This document shows, piece by piece, positions 20,573 through 29,162 of a DNA stretch of 64,000 nucleotides. The DNA comes from Eutreptiella sp. 'Long Island Sound 2002'. Its lineage: Eukaryota > Euglenozoa > Euglenophyceae > Eutreptiales > Eutreptiaceae. The notes beneath the pieces are model-generated. The model searched no databases, had not been told where the DNA came from, and saw nothing but the letters and a program-made list of their open reading frames with translations. The position numbers were made by a program, and so were the translations under genes. The stretch covers positions 186,086,495 through 186,150,494 of the forward strand of contig OZ038379.1 of NCBI GenBank assembly GCA_964036045.1, written 5' to 3'. Position 1 is the first letter of the stretch. The number at the start of each line of letters is the position of its first letter.

Positions 20573-21105
20573 TGTAAGTGCGGCTAACCCCCATCTGCTC
20601 AGATTTTCACTGATCTAACCCAGATTGACTACATTTTGGTCATTTTCTTTGCTTCGGCGGAATCGCCGCCTCGCAGCTCAGTCTCAGGATATTTCCTATA
20701 TATTTCTGATATGCCGGATTTGATTCCGCGGTCCATTCCCCGTAAATCCGCCGCGTTCCGCTATTTTAGCTGGAATCGCCATTTGCCGCTGACGCGCGCT
20801 CGCGGGCCAGATCGGCCAAACATTTTTACATAATTGGATTATTTAAATCTTTTCAGACAGTTTTGGACACTCAGATGTATTTAGAATGATCCGCATCAAT
20901 TTTCTTCATAGACTGGGATTTTCTGCCGGACCACAATCAGCATGGACCTTGCTTCAGTTGTTGCTGCTCTCGCCTCCGTTGGTGTTCGAGTATCCGGTTC
21001 TACCCCCAATAACAACATCCAGGGAGACTCCTCGCGTGCCTGCCCCACTGGTCTTGCCGGCCCCGAGCCCTCCGGCACCCTCAACGACCCAGGGCAGCAC
21101 TTTCA
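20573..21105 (+). repeat. Element B 5' LTR
   Basis: 533 bp, starting TGTAAGTGC and ending GCACTTTCA, imperfect terminal inverted repeats. It contains the gag ATG at 20942, so the last 164 nt are coding. Confidence 0.96.
20697..20705 (+). promoter_or_regulatory. Candidate TATA box in element B LTR
   Basis: TATATATTT lies about 245 nt before the gag ATG and is repeated at 30944-30952 in the other LTR. Position and sequence suit a pol II promoter, but no start site can be proved here. Confidence 0.35.
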
Positions 21106-22258
21106 TGGTAGCAGAGGCTACCTGAATGTTGTTCCTTTGGTGTCCCAACCACAGCTAGCTCCCCAGTACGGCCCCGTAGACTCCGCCACCTCCGGAGACG
21201 TAACGATTACGCTGCCGTGGTGCTGTGCGAACGAGGCCTTGAGAGGAATGCCTTGCGCAAGCCCAAATTGCCCAAGAAGGGCACAAATCAGCAGCTGTGG
21301 AGGCCCAGATTACCATCAAGATCCCAGTCGAAATTGGCCATCAAGTAGCTGGAATCTCCCAGCCTACGCCGATGGCAACGCTCCGGTGGAGCTTACGGAC
21401 CTGGCAGGTACTAATACTCCTTACCAATGTCCACATTTTGAGACCATCGACGCCGACATTGACGACATTGAGATGGGTGGTCCAGGTGAGGTACCTACCT
21501 ATAATCGACCAGCCAATTGGGCACAATGGGACAACCATTTGTCTTCAGAAATGACCCGTAACCTTGAGGCGCTTGAGGCCCTTTGTCTATTAGCCACGTC
21601 TAAGCTGATAGGACAAGAAAGAATCGCCTCTGATTTTTTATTCGAATATTTTTTCCTCCTTCAAGAAGAAATTAATACCAGGATGTGGTGGTGTTCTCAA
21701 GAAGATGACTCTTTTGCCATTTTTTTGCAGATCTGGGAGGCAAGCCCCTTCCCGAAGGAGAAGACCAAGGCACCTGTTGCCGGGCCCTCCGCCCCTCATC
21801 CGACTGTTTCCATCCGCGACGATCTAGCCGCCGCGGTTGAGGAAGGAATTTTAGAGGCAGCCAGGCAGGCAAGCCTGGAAATTAGGACTGAAGGAGCTCC
21901 CCAAGTGGACTCCTGGCTGCGAACCACTGAGATTAGCGGTCCGACAGCCTGCTCAGGCCCTTCAGGGCACGGTATGTACTGTCCTGCCGACTGCTCTTGC
22001 AGATTACAGCGAGACTCTGAGCTCCAATTGCTCAAAGATCAAATGCAACTCATCATTCAGACGCTGGGAATTAAAGATCTTTTCAAGACACACATGCGGT
22101 CTGAGGGCGCATCATCGGTGGAACAAACAACAGAACCGTCGGAGGAGGCGACAGAAATTTTTTCGATTGCTCCTTCGGTGGACTCTAAGACCACCGATGC
22201 AAGGATCAGCAGGACTAAGCTAAAAGAAAAGGGTTACAATCTCTCGATCTCAGAGTAG
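20942..22258 (+). CDS. gag: Element B gag, N-terminal frame starting inside the LTR
   Basis: 438 codons. The ATG at 20942 is in the LTR; the frame crosses the LTR end and the primer binding site (HGSRGY), just as in element A. The protein has a Pro/Ser-rich start, acidic stretches (DADIDDIEMG), a conserved Cys group (CPADCSC) followed by a short helix that matches the Cys cluster and coiled coil of element A gag, and a Lys/Arg-rich end. It stops at UAG 22256-22258. The capsid part continues in the +1 frame from 22224, whereas element A has one continuous frame here, so a one-base deletion near the A-rich 22218-22235 is the simplest explanation. A programmed +1 shift is less likely. Confidence 0.85.
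   Translation: MDLASVVAALASVGVRVSGSTPNNNIQGDSSRACPTGLAGPEPSGTLNDPGQHFHGSRGYLNVVPLVSQPQLAPQYGPVDSATSGDVTITLPWCCANEALRGMPCASPNCPRRAQISSCGGPDYHQDPSRNWPSSSWNLPAYADGNAPVELTDLAGTNTPYQCPHFETIDADIDDIEMGGPGEVPTYNRPANWAQWDNHLSSEMTRNLEALEALCLLATSKLIGQERIASDFLFEYFFLLQEEINTRMWWCSQEDDSFAIFLQIWEASPFPKEKTKAPVAGPSAPHPTVSIRDDLAAAVEEGILEAARQASLEIRTEGAPQVDSWLRTTEISGPTACSGPSGHGMYCPADCSCRLQRDSELQLLKDQMQLIIQTLGIKDLFKTHMRSEGASSVEQTTEPSEEATEIFSIAPSVDSKTTDARISRTKLKEKGYNLSISE
21106..21123 (+). promoter_or_regulatory. Element B primer binding site (initiator Met tRNA type)
   Basis: TGGTAGCAGAGGCTACC starts at the first base after the LTR and matches the complement of the initiator tRNA-Met 3' end over about 12 bases. 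It is also in-frame gag coding sequence. Confidence 0.9.
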
Positions 22259-23978
22259 GTCGGCGAAGGCTAGGACTGAGGCTCAGAATGCCAAGCGAAC
22301 TGCCTCCCGTACTGCCCTTCCTGCTGCTGATTCCAATGCATTAGCCCAGATGTTGCTCGCCCAGACCCTCGCCGGAGCTGGTGTGGCTAATGATGCCGCC
22401 AAGGTGTCTGCCATTACGGCCGGTGTTGGGCTGGATTCACTTCTAAATCCTACTTCATTGCGACTTCGTCAGGTTGCCAAGCAGCCGAAGTATAATGGAA
22501 ACCCCAGACGTTGGCCTCAGTTCCAACGGGAATTTAAATTGTGGGTTAAGACTCAAAAGCTCCAGGATGATCAGTTCCTGATGGCCCTCTTGGACTGCCT
22601 TGAGGGAGCGCCGGCCAACACTTGGCTCAGGACCTGGAGTGATCGTGAAGATTCAAGTTCCCCCCTTACCTTTGATGAGGTGTGGGAACAGTTGGAGGTA
22701 CGTGGATCCCGGCTGCCAGAGGACCATTACCACCAGATGTTGAAGAATTTTCCTTCGTTCTCGCGATTAATCTTGCACGAAGTGCAAGACAAGAGACAGC
22801 GCTTCTGGAATTTAGTGGAAGAATCTGAACATTCAGGCGAAAAATTTTCCAGTGCCGAGCTGAAAAATCTGATTTTTGATAAGATCCCCTCCGAAACTGC
22901 CGCCACCCTTCGGAATAAACAGTCCGAAGAAAAGGTCAAGACCTGGTGGGCGGAGGTCGATGGCTTTGATGCCTCGGCCAACAGGTTTACGGTCAGGGAG
23001 GCACTTCAAAAGTGCTCCCCCACGTCGTTTTCCCAGGTGAAATTCACTGAAAACACGTGGAAAATCAAATTTAATGAACACGAGGATCGGGACTTGTTTG
23101 TCCAAGTCCTCAACAAGGGAGTAAGTTTCCACGGCCATCGCCTGAAGGCCAGGAACTGGGTGTTTTCGTTCACCCCGCAGGAACTGTGGGAAGAGGTTGA
23201 GCGGCTCGCTGACGCCGCCAATCAAAATTTTCATGAGGGTCTTGGGGGAAACAAGAATACCCAGCAAAACACCCAAAATGGGGCCCAAAAGGGCAACAAA
23301 AAGGTGAATGACACCCGGAATGTTCAGGATCATTGTAGCATCTGCCTTCTTTTAGGTTCTACGAACCGAGCTAAGACGCATTCTACTGGTAATCACCGAT
23401 GGTCTGCTTACGATCACAAGGTGATTGGTGAAAATGTCAGTAATCCTCAGAATTCAGACAAGAATGACAGACAGGTGCATGGTGGAAAGGGGGGAAAGGG
23501 TAATTCAACCCCCTCCGGTGGAAACAAAAATACTGGAGGTCCTGGCGGGTCCCAAGGCAAAGGAAATCGGACTCCATCCGGCTCCGGTGGGCAGCCAAAC
23601 GGCCAGACAAGTCCCAATGGCAACGCCGGAGGCGGAAATCGAAATCCAGGCCAAACCCCTCAATCCGGTACAAACAAAGGAAATGCTCCAGGATCACAGG
23701 GTAAAGGTAAGGGAAATCCTTCAGGAACCCCTTTCTCTGGTAAGGGCAGAGGGCGTGGCGACGGTGGTGGTCCATCATCCGGCGGCCGTGGCCGTGGACG
23801 TGGAAAGGGCAACCATCGTGTGGATCAGGTCTCAGGTGCAGATCAGGTGTCCGATGCGGATCGAGATTATGTCAAAAATGCCCTGAATCCAGCAGATGAT
23901 CCGTTCCAAGATGAGTGGATCGACGAATCAGGCTGTGTTCACAATGTTAACGCAGCCACTGGAGGTCAGAACGCCTAG
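22224..23978 (+). CDS. gag: Element B gag, capsid and nucleocapsid part
   Basis: Open from 22224, first Met at 22350, stop UAG at 23976. A capsid-like (Retrotrans_gag-type) helical region begins at AKQPKYNGNPRRWPQFQREF and runs about 230 residues. A zinc-binding motif C-x2-C-x11-H-x4-H (CSIC...THSTGNH) follows, then about 170 residues rich in Gly, Asn, Lys and Arg, a nucleic-acid-binding tail. Element A shows the same motif with the same spacing. It lies directly before the leaky-type UAG and is collinear with pol in the same frame. Confidence 0.9.
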   Translation, partial: KKRVTISRSQSRSAKARTEAQNAKRTASRTALPAADSNALAQMLLAQTLAGAGVANDAAKVSAITAGVGLDSLLNPTSLRLRQVAKQPKYNGNPRRWPQFQREFKLWVKTQKLQDDQFLMALLDCLEGAPANTWLRTWSDREDSSSPLTFDEVWEQLEVRGSRLPEDHYHQMLKNFPSFSRLILHEVQDKRQRFWNLVEESEHSGEKFSSAELKNLIFDKIPSETAATLRNKQSEEKVKTWWAEVDGFDASANRFTVREALQKCSPTSFSQVKFTENTWKIKFNEHEDRDLFVQVLNKGVSFHGHRLKARNWVFSFTPQELWEEVERLADAANQNFHEGLGGNKNTQQNTQNGAQKGNKKVNDTRNVQDHCSICLLLGSTNRAKTHSTGNHRWSAYDHKVIGENVSNPQNSDKNDRQVHGGKGGKGNSTPSGGNKNTGGPGGSQGKGNRTPSGSGGQPNGQTSPNGNAGGGNRNPGQTPQSGTNKGNAPGSQGKGKGNPSGTPFSGKGRGRGDGGGPSSGGRGRGRGKGNHRVDQVSGADQVSDADRDYVKNALNPADDPFQDEWIDESGCVHNVNAATGGQNA

Positions 23979-24013
23979 GGGAGCCACGAAAATCGCCCCT
24001 CCCCAGGCGATTT
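23976..24013 (+). promoter_or_regulatory. Candidate stop-codon readthrough signal at element B gag-pol border
   Basis: The in-frame stop reads GCC-UAG-GGG-AGC. Eleven bases after it an 8-bp perfect stem can form (23990-23997 with 24006-24013). The loop between its arms holds CUCCCC (23999-24004), which can pair with GGGGAG beginning at the G of the stop (23978-23983), a pseudoknot-type arrangement. The connecting loop is very short (1-2 nt), so the knot may be strained. Compare the gammaretroviral UAG-GG plus pseudoknot. Element A (9069) and element D (47922) have a UAG in the same place. Confidence 0.65.
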
Positions 24014-27000
24014 CAGGCATGATCCCCAGATTCCAGATCGACCATTACTCGATGTAGGGTCGCTTGTCTCCTCTCCCCTGGATCCGGCAGCGGATCCTTC
24101 TGTTGTAGTCGACGAGGTTGGTGTACAGTCCAAGCACAGGGCCCGTCAGTTTGTCACGAAGCTGTGGGTCTCTGATTGCAAGGGAAATTTCAACCTCGCC
24201 ACTTGTTTGTGTGACAATGGATCAGAGGTAAATCTCCAATCCAATTCTTTCTTACCCGACGACTGCGTGTTTGAATCGCCTCATCCTGTTACCCTCGAGG
24301 GAGTTTCTGGACATTCTCTCGCAGGTGGGCAACGCGGTTGTTATATATCAACTCATTTGGTCGCTCAAGACCTTTGGGAGGAAGGTAATGTGGAGGAAGT
24401 TGTCCTTAAGGATGATTACTTCTATCGTGCTGACATAAAGTATGACCTTTACTTGGGCCATCCTTGGCTTCGCAAGAACAGGGTAGCGCCCGTAGGTCAT
24501 CGACGTTGTTTTTTGCTGGAGTCAGGTCCCTTGGAGCGTCCTGAATTTCGTTTTTTGCACGCAGGGTTTAAAAGTGCAGAAGAATTTTTGAAGCAAAAGG
24601 TGACACCAAAATTTGGTGAAGATGTCACCATTGCAGAGGTGAATGGGAGTGCCGATTACTCCCAAGAGTTAGAATGTCTTCGTAGGGACTCCCAGCCACG
24701 ACGTCCTTCGCGCTGGCACTCTTCATCCTACAGAGTTGTCGACAAATGGCGCGATGCAATTTGTGAATATTTTCATGAACACCATTCCTTTTGGCCACAG
24801 TATGATGCCTTTGCTAATCGTGAGAACAAGCGCTTTGACAAGCACTTTCGCAACGCTTGGACCCACAAATGGGACAAGAAGTTGTGGATTAATCCTCCGT
24901 TTCACTTAATCCAGCAGGTCATCCACAAAATCAAGCAAGAAAAAACCCAGGCAATTTTAGTTGTGCCCTTGTGGGACGACAAGCCTTGGTTTCAGGAATT
25001 ACAAGACATTTGTGTAGATTACATCGAACTTCCCAGGAAGATTAAGCTGTATGCCAGGGACGACACAGGTCCCCTGCCACAGCGGTCCTGGAGTTCGCTT
25101 GCATTCCTGGTGGATGGAAAGCTTTCTGACTCTAATTCTGCTGATTCTGGTACTGATTCTTGTGTTGGGTCTGAATCTGAGGTTGAGCGTGGTACTGATG
25201 ATGAATCTATTTTTTCTGATTTTTGTCCGTCAGATACCCAAGGTGATCCAACGTCCAATGGATCCGCCTCGTCTCCCTCTTCCCCAATACGATCGACATC
25301 GAAAAGAATCTTCAGTGCACGGGCGAAGAAAAATTCCAAATCGCGCCGCAAATTCAGAGTTTTTTATGAAAAACCCCCCGTGGAAGCTTTCATGGATCCT
25401 TTCGAGGAGCTGGATCACGAAGAGAATCTCTGGGATTTCGACACACGACCCACCTATCTTCAAGAGGCAGTTGATACGGACCTGTTTAGGGACATCCGTA
25501 AGAAGATTCTCCCTGCCAAAGCCGAAGAAGTCGCCAAAGTTTTTTCGACAGTAATTCCTGGCGATCAGGTGGACACTGAATTGTGTTCCAAGTCAAGAGA
25601 AAAGATTTTTGAGGAACGGAAGGACACAACCCTTTCAGGGAAGTTGATCAAAGACCCCCCTGTCCGTGGACAGTTCGGTGAAGCCTTCATCGAGCTTCGT
25701 GAAGGGTACAAGGCAAAAAAACAGCGCCCTTATGAAAATCATGGACACAAACATGAGATACTCAGAAAAATCATCGAGAGAAATCTCAGGGAATTTGGTT
25801 GGCTTGAGGGTTGTATGACCAGCGAATGGTGCTGTGCACCCTTCACCGTCCCGAAGCCTCCGCCTGCAGACCAGAACACTATTGATGGTTGGCGAATGGT
25901 TGTTGATTTTCGCAATCTCAACGCCGAAACCAAGGCGGATTCACACCCCCTGCCCCTCATTGAGGAGGAAATCGCCAAGAGGGCAAGAGGTCGTTTGTTT
26001 TCTGTGCTGGATCTCCGTCACGGCTTTCACCAAATGCCGTTGAGGAAGGACAGCCGACCTCTCACCTGTATGTGCACGCCATGTGGCCCAGTCCAGTGGA
26101 CCGTCATGCCCATGGGCCTGAAGAACGCCCCCTCATTTTTTCAAAGAATGATGGAGGATGTGCTTTTTTCAGCTCATCCTGAGCTTCGTGCCTTCGTGAG
26201 CGTGTACATAGATGACATAATCATCGCGACGGAGGGGGAGGGACTGACCGAAGCCGAGCTGGTGGCCCTACATGAGAAGCAGCTGAACCAAGTTTTGGAC
26301 ATTCTTGATGCTAATCAGCTAATTTGTGGGCCAAAGAAGGGAAAATGTTTTTTAAAATCAGTCGAATTTTGTGGTTCTCTCCTTGAGAATGGCACCCGAC
26401 GACCCAGTCCAGGGAAGCTCGTCGCTATTCAGAAGTGGAAGCGCCCTGAGACGATCACGGAGTTGAGAGGATTCCTGGGTTGTTGCAATTTTTACCACAC
26501 TTTTGTGCCGAATTATGCCAAATTTGCTGCCCCCCTCACTGAATTATTGAAGGTAGGGAGAGATGCGGGCAAGGCAGGTTCAAAGGTTCGTGTCAAGTGG
26601 ACTGATGAGTGCGAGGAGGCCTTCCATCACTTGAAGGCGGCCCTCTGTGGAGTCGCCACGTTGCATGTGCCCCAATTTGACCGACCCTTCTACATTAGAA
26701 CCGACGCTTCTAGGTACGCGATCGGAGCTGTCCTTGAACAGGTTGATGAAGCCACAGGTGATCATTACCCTCTTGCATTTTGGTCTCGGAAGCTAGCCCC
26801 ACGCCAAATGCAATGGTCGCCGCGTGAGCAAGAAAACTTCGACATAATCTGTGCTTTAAAAAAGTACCAATCGTGGGTTGGCACCAATCGAGTCGAGGTC
26901 CTGACGGATCATCGATCTCTGGAGTATTGGGCCACCGAACACATTGATACTGTCGCGAGCCCAGCTGGTCGACGGGCCAGATGGCACGAATTTCTCAGTC

Positions 27001-29162
27001 TGTTTGACCTCCATGTGTCGTATTTGCCTGGAAAACACAACACGGTAGCGGATGCTCTGAGCCGATGGGCTTACCCCGCTTCAGAGGGGCTGCAAAGTAC
27101 CAACATCCATCGTACGGAGCAGGACCGCCACGTCGTGATCGAGTGGGATCAAGAGGAAAAAAAGCTCCTCCGACGTGAATGCATGCAATGCGCAGTTAAA
27201 CAGCATGCATTGCCGTGTCACGACAGCACGGCCTTTTCAGATCCGGCGCATGCTCATGAGATCTGCACCAAAACACTGAAAGTCGTGGAAAAAGTCACCG
27301 ATCCCTCTTCAGGGAGTGTGAAACGGTTTGACTATACCCGACAAGTAAGTCGATTTCGGTTGATCCAGGGCATTAAGCGTCGAGATCCGGCCAAAACTCC
27401 ACCCCTGCCTAAAGATTCCCTGATCATCCGTGACTGGACGTCCGATTATCTGCAGGATCCCATGTTTAAAGAGGTCTTTGGAAATCTCCAATCCAAAGAT
27501 GCTCACAAGGATGGGATTTTTGCTGAGTACTCGTTGGATGGGGGGAAGCTGTGGATGGAGGGTAAATTGTGCGTACCAGACGCCCTGGCCCCCCGAGTGT
27601 TAAACTGGTGGCATAAATGGGAGTCCCCCCACGCACATGGCCGTCGACTGTGGTCGATGATTAAACATAGGTTGTTTGGCTCACGGCTATATACTCACTG
27701 CATGAAAGTAGCCGCCGGATGTGCCCAATGTGCTGTCTCGACGCCCCCCAGCGCGAGGAAGCACGGCCATCTGAGGCCACATCCTATTCCGGAGCGCCTC
27801 TTTAACAGAGTCACCAGTGATTTCTTCTATCTCGGTGAACTCGATGACGAGGAGTGCCATTGGACTAACAAAAAAGTCAATGGTGTGGTCCTCATTCAGT
27901 GCCGTCATTCCGGCTACATTCAAGTGTTGCCTTGCAACATTGAGTCGATGACTGGCAAGGCTGCCGCCAAATGGTGCGCGCAGACCTGGATGGGAGGCTG
28001 GGACGTCCCATCCGAGGTGGTGACGGATTCAGGCAAAGAGTACACCTCCGAATGGTGGAGAGAATTATGTGCTCGCCTTGGAATCCACCACCTCCGATGT
28101 GAAATCCACTCGCATCGAGCGCTGCCTGGCGAAAGAGCCGGCCGCTCAATTATTAATATGCTTCGTAAGGAGCTCGCGAGTGAAAAGGATTTCCATTGGA
28201 TGGAAGTTCTCTTCGCATTGCTTCGCCGCTACCACAACACGCCTTTGTATCATGGCCTTTCTCCAAATGAAATTGTCTTTGGACGAAAGAAGTGTTGGTG
28301 GAACATGCCGTTGAATAATCCTCGCCCCTGTAAAGATGCTTCGCTGTTTTTGGACGAAGTCCAACGAGCAGATAAAACTGTTTCGAAATTAATCGAGAAG
28401 CATCAAGCTGACTGGCTTTGGGTTCAGAATCAAGGTCGAAAAAACCCCCACAATTTTGAAGTCCATGATCGAGTTTGGCTTCGAAAATCCGAAACCACCC
28501 TGGACGGAGATGACAAGCTTCTTCCCTTGTGGGAGGGGCCATTCGCTGTTACAGCGCGTCTTGGTGAGAACAGGTGGAGGATTCGTGTGGATGTCAGCAG
28601 GGAAATTGATGTTTCGGGCGATCGCCTCAAGAGAGAGATCCCCTCCCCCAAGGATCGGGTTAAACCCCTTTTTTGGACTGCGAAACATTTGTCTGATCGG
28701 GTCATCGAAGGGGGGAAGTACGAACTCAAGAGGATTGTTGAAGCAAGACGTGACGCCAAGGGCGAATGGGAATTTCTGTGTGAGTGGAGGGGCTTTGATT
28801 CCAGTCACAACAACTGGGAACCAGCCCAATCTTTTGTCCATGGATACACCAAGGGGTTCATCGACTTCCTGAAGAAGCACCCCGAAATTGGTGTACTCCT
28901 GACAGACTGTTTGTCGAAACCAGACAGACAAGTGGAGAGCGACGGAAAACGACCTGTGGTGAATCGAGATCCAGCCTTTTACGGCCCTCAGCAGCCACAT
29001 TCCAGGGCTGATCCGTCGATCCCCCCTCCTGCGGTCAGGCCAGCCCAGGAGCCAAATGAGGACCAAGCTTCGAGTTCGGCCGCTGATTTGCAGCGCCCAA
29101 GCCGTACGAGGGCCAGGCCAGACAGGTTGGTGGTCACATGTATTCGTGCTTGGCCGAATTGA
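23979..29162 (+). CDS. pol: Element B pol polyprotein: protease, MTase-like domain, RT, RNase H, integrase, chromodomain
   Basis: Open from the codon after the gag UAG to UGA at 29160. Residues are counted from the TTG at 24207. Protease-like motif CDNGSEVN is at 2-9 with YDLYLGHPWL near 80. A methyltransferase-like domain follows (YDAFAN about 199-204, WINPPF 227-232, AILVVPLW 249-256). RT spans about 510-720 with VLDLRHGFHQ at 600-609 and YIDD at 667-670. RNase H has TDAS at 832-835, TDHRSLEY near 900 and ADALSR at 948-953. The integrase zinc region has HAH near 1142 and CAQC near 1172; the core triad is D1205, D1274 and E1309. A chromodomain-like segment is at 1505-1560 (YELKRIVEARRDAKG). 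No internal stop, so it may be functional if UAG is read through. Confidence 0.95.
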   Translation, partial: GSHENRPSPGDFRHDPQIPDRPLLDVGSLVSSPLDPAADPSVVVDEVGVQSKHRARQFVTKLWVSDCKGNFNLATCLCDNGSEVNLQSNSFLPDDCVFESPHPVTLEGVSGHSLAGGQRGCYISTHLVAQDLWEEGNVEEVVLKDDYFYRADIKYDLYLGHPWLRKNRVAPVGHRRCFLLESGPLERPEFRFLHAGFKSAEEFLKQKVTPKFGEDVTIAEVNGSADYSQELECLRRDSQPRRPSRWHSSSYRVVDKWRDAICEYFHEHHSFWPQYDAFANRENKRFDKHFRNAWTHKWDKKLWINPPFHLIQQVIHKIKQEKTQAILVVPLWDDKPWFQELQDICVDYIELPRKIKLYARDDTGPLPQRSWSSLAFLVDGKLSDSNSADSGTDSCVGSESEVERGTDDESIFSDFCPSDTQGDPTSNGSASSPSSPIRSTSKRIFSARAKKNSKSRRKFRVFYEKPPVEAFMDPFEELDHEENLWDFDTRPTYLQEAVDTDLFRDIRKKILPAKAEEVAKVFSTVIPGDQVDTELCSKSREKIFEERKDTTLSGKLIKDPPVRGQFGEAFIELREGYKAKKQRPYENHGHKHEILRKIIERNLREFGWLEGCMTSEWCCAPFTVPKPPPADQNTIDGWRMVVDFRNLNAETKADSHPLPLIEEEIAKRARGRLFSVLDLRHGFHQMPLRKDSRPLTCMCTPCGPVQWTVMPMGLKNAPSFFQRMMEDVLFSAHPELRAFVSVYIDDIIIATEGEGLTEAELVALHEKQLNQVLDILDANQLICGPKKGKCFLKSVEFCGSLLENGTRRPSPGKLVAIQKWKRPETITELRGFLGCCNFYHTFVPNYAKFAAPLTELLKVGRDAGKAGSKVRVKWTDECEEAFHHLKAALCGVATLHVPQFDRPFYIRTDASRYAIGAVLEQVDEATGDHYPLAFWSRKLAPRQMQWSPREQENFDIICALKKYQSWVGTNRVEVLTDHRSLEYWATEHIDTVASPAGRRARWHEFLSLFDLHVSYLPGKHNTVADALSRWAYPASEGLQSTNIHRTEQDRHVVIEWDQEEKKLLRRECMQCAVKQHALPCHDSTAFSDPAHAHEICTKTLKVVEKVTDPSSGSVKRFDYTRQVSRFRLIQGIKRRDPAKTPPLPKDSLIIRDWTSDYLQDPMFKEVFGNLQSKDAHKDGIFAEYSLDGGKLWMEGKLCVPDALAPRVLNWWHKWESPHAHGRRLWSMIKHRLFGSRLYTHCMKVAAGCAQCAVSTPPSARKHGHLRPHPIPERLFNRVTSDFFYLGELDDEECHWTNKKVNGVVLIQCRHSGYIQVLPCNIESMTGKAAAKWCAQTWMGGWDVPSEVVTDSGKEYTSEWWRELCARLGIHHLRCEIHSHRALPGERAGRSIINMLRKELASEKDFHWMEVLFALLRRYHNTPLYHGLSPNEIVFGRKKCWWNMPLNNPRPCKDASLFLDEVQRADKTVSKLIEKHQADWLWVQNQGRKNPHNFEVHDRVWLRKSETTLDGDDKLLPLWEGPFAVTARLGENRWRIRVDVSREIDVSGDRLKREIPSPKDRVKPLFWTAKHLSDRVIEGGKYELKRIVEARRDAKGEWEFLCEWRGFDSSHNNWEPAQSFVHGYTKGFIDFLKKHPEIGVLLTDCLSKPDRQVESDGKRPVVNRDPAFYGPQQPHSRADPSIPPPAVRPAQEPNEDQASSSAADLQRPSRTRARPDRLVVTCIRAWPN

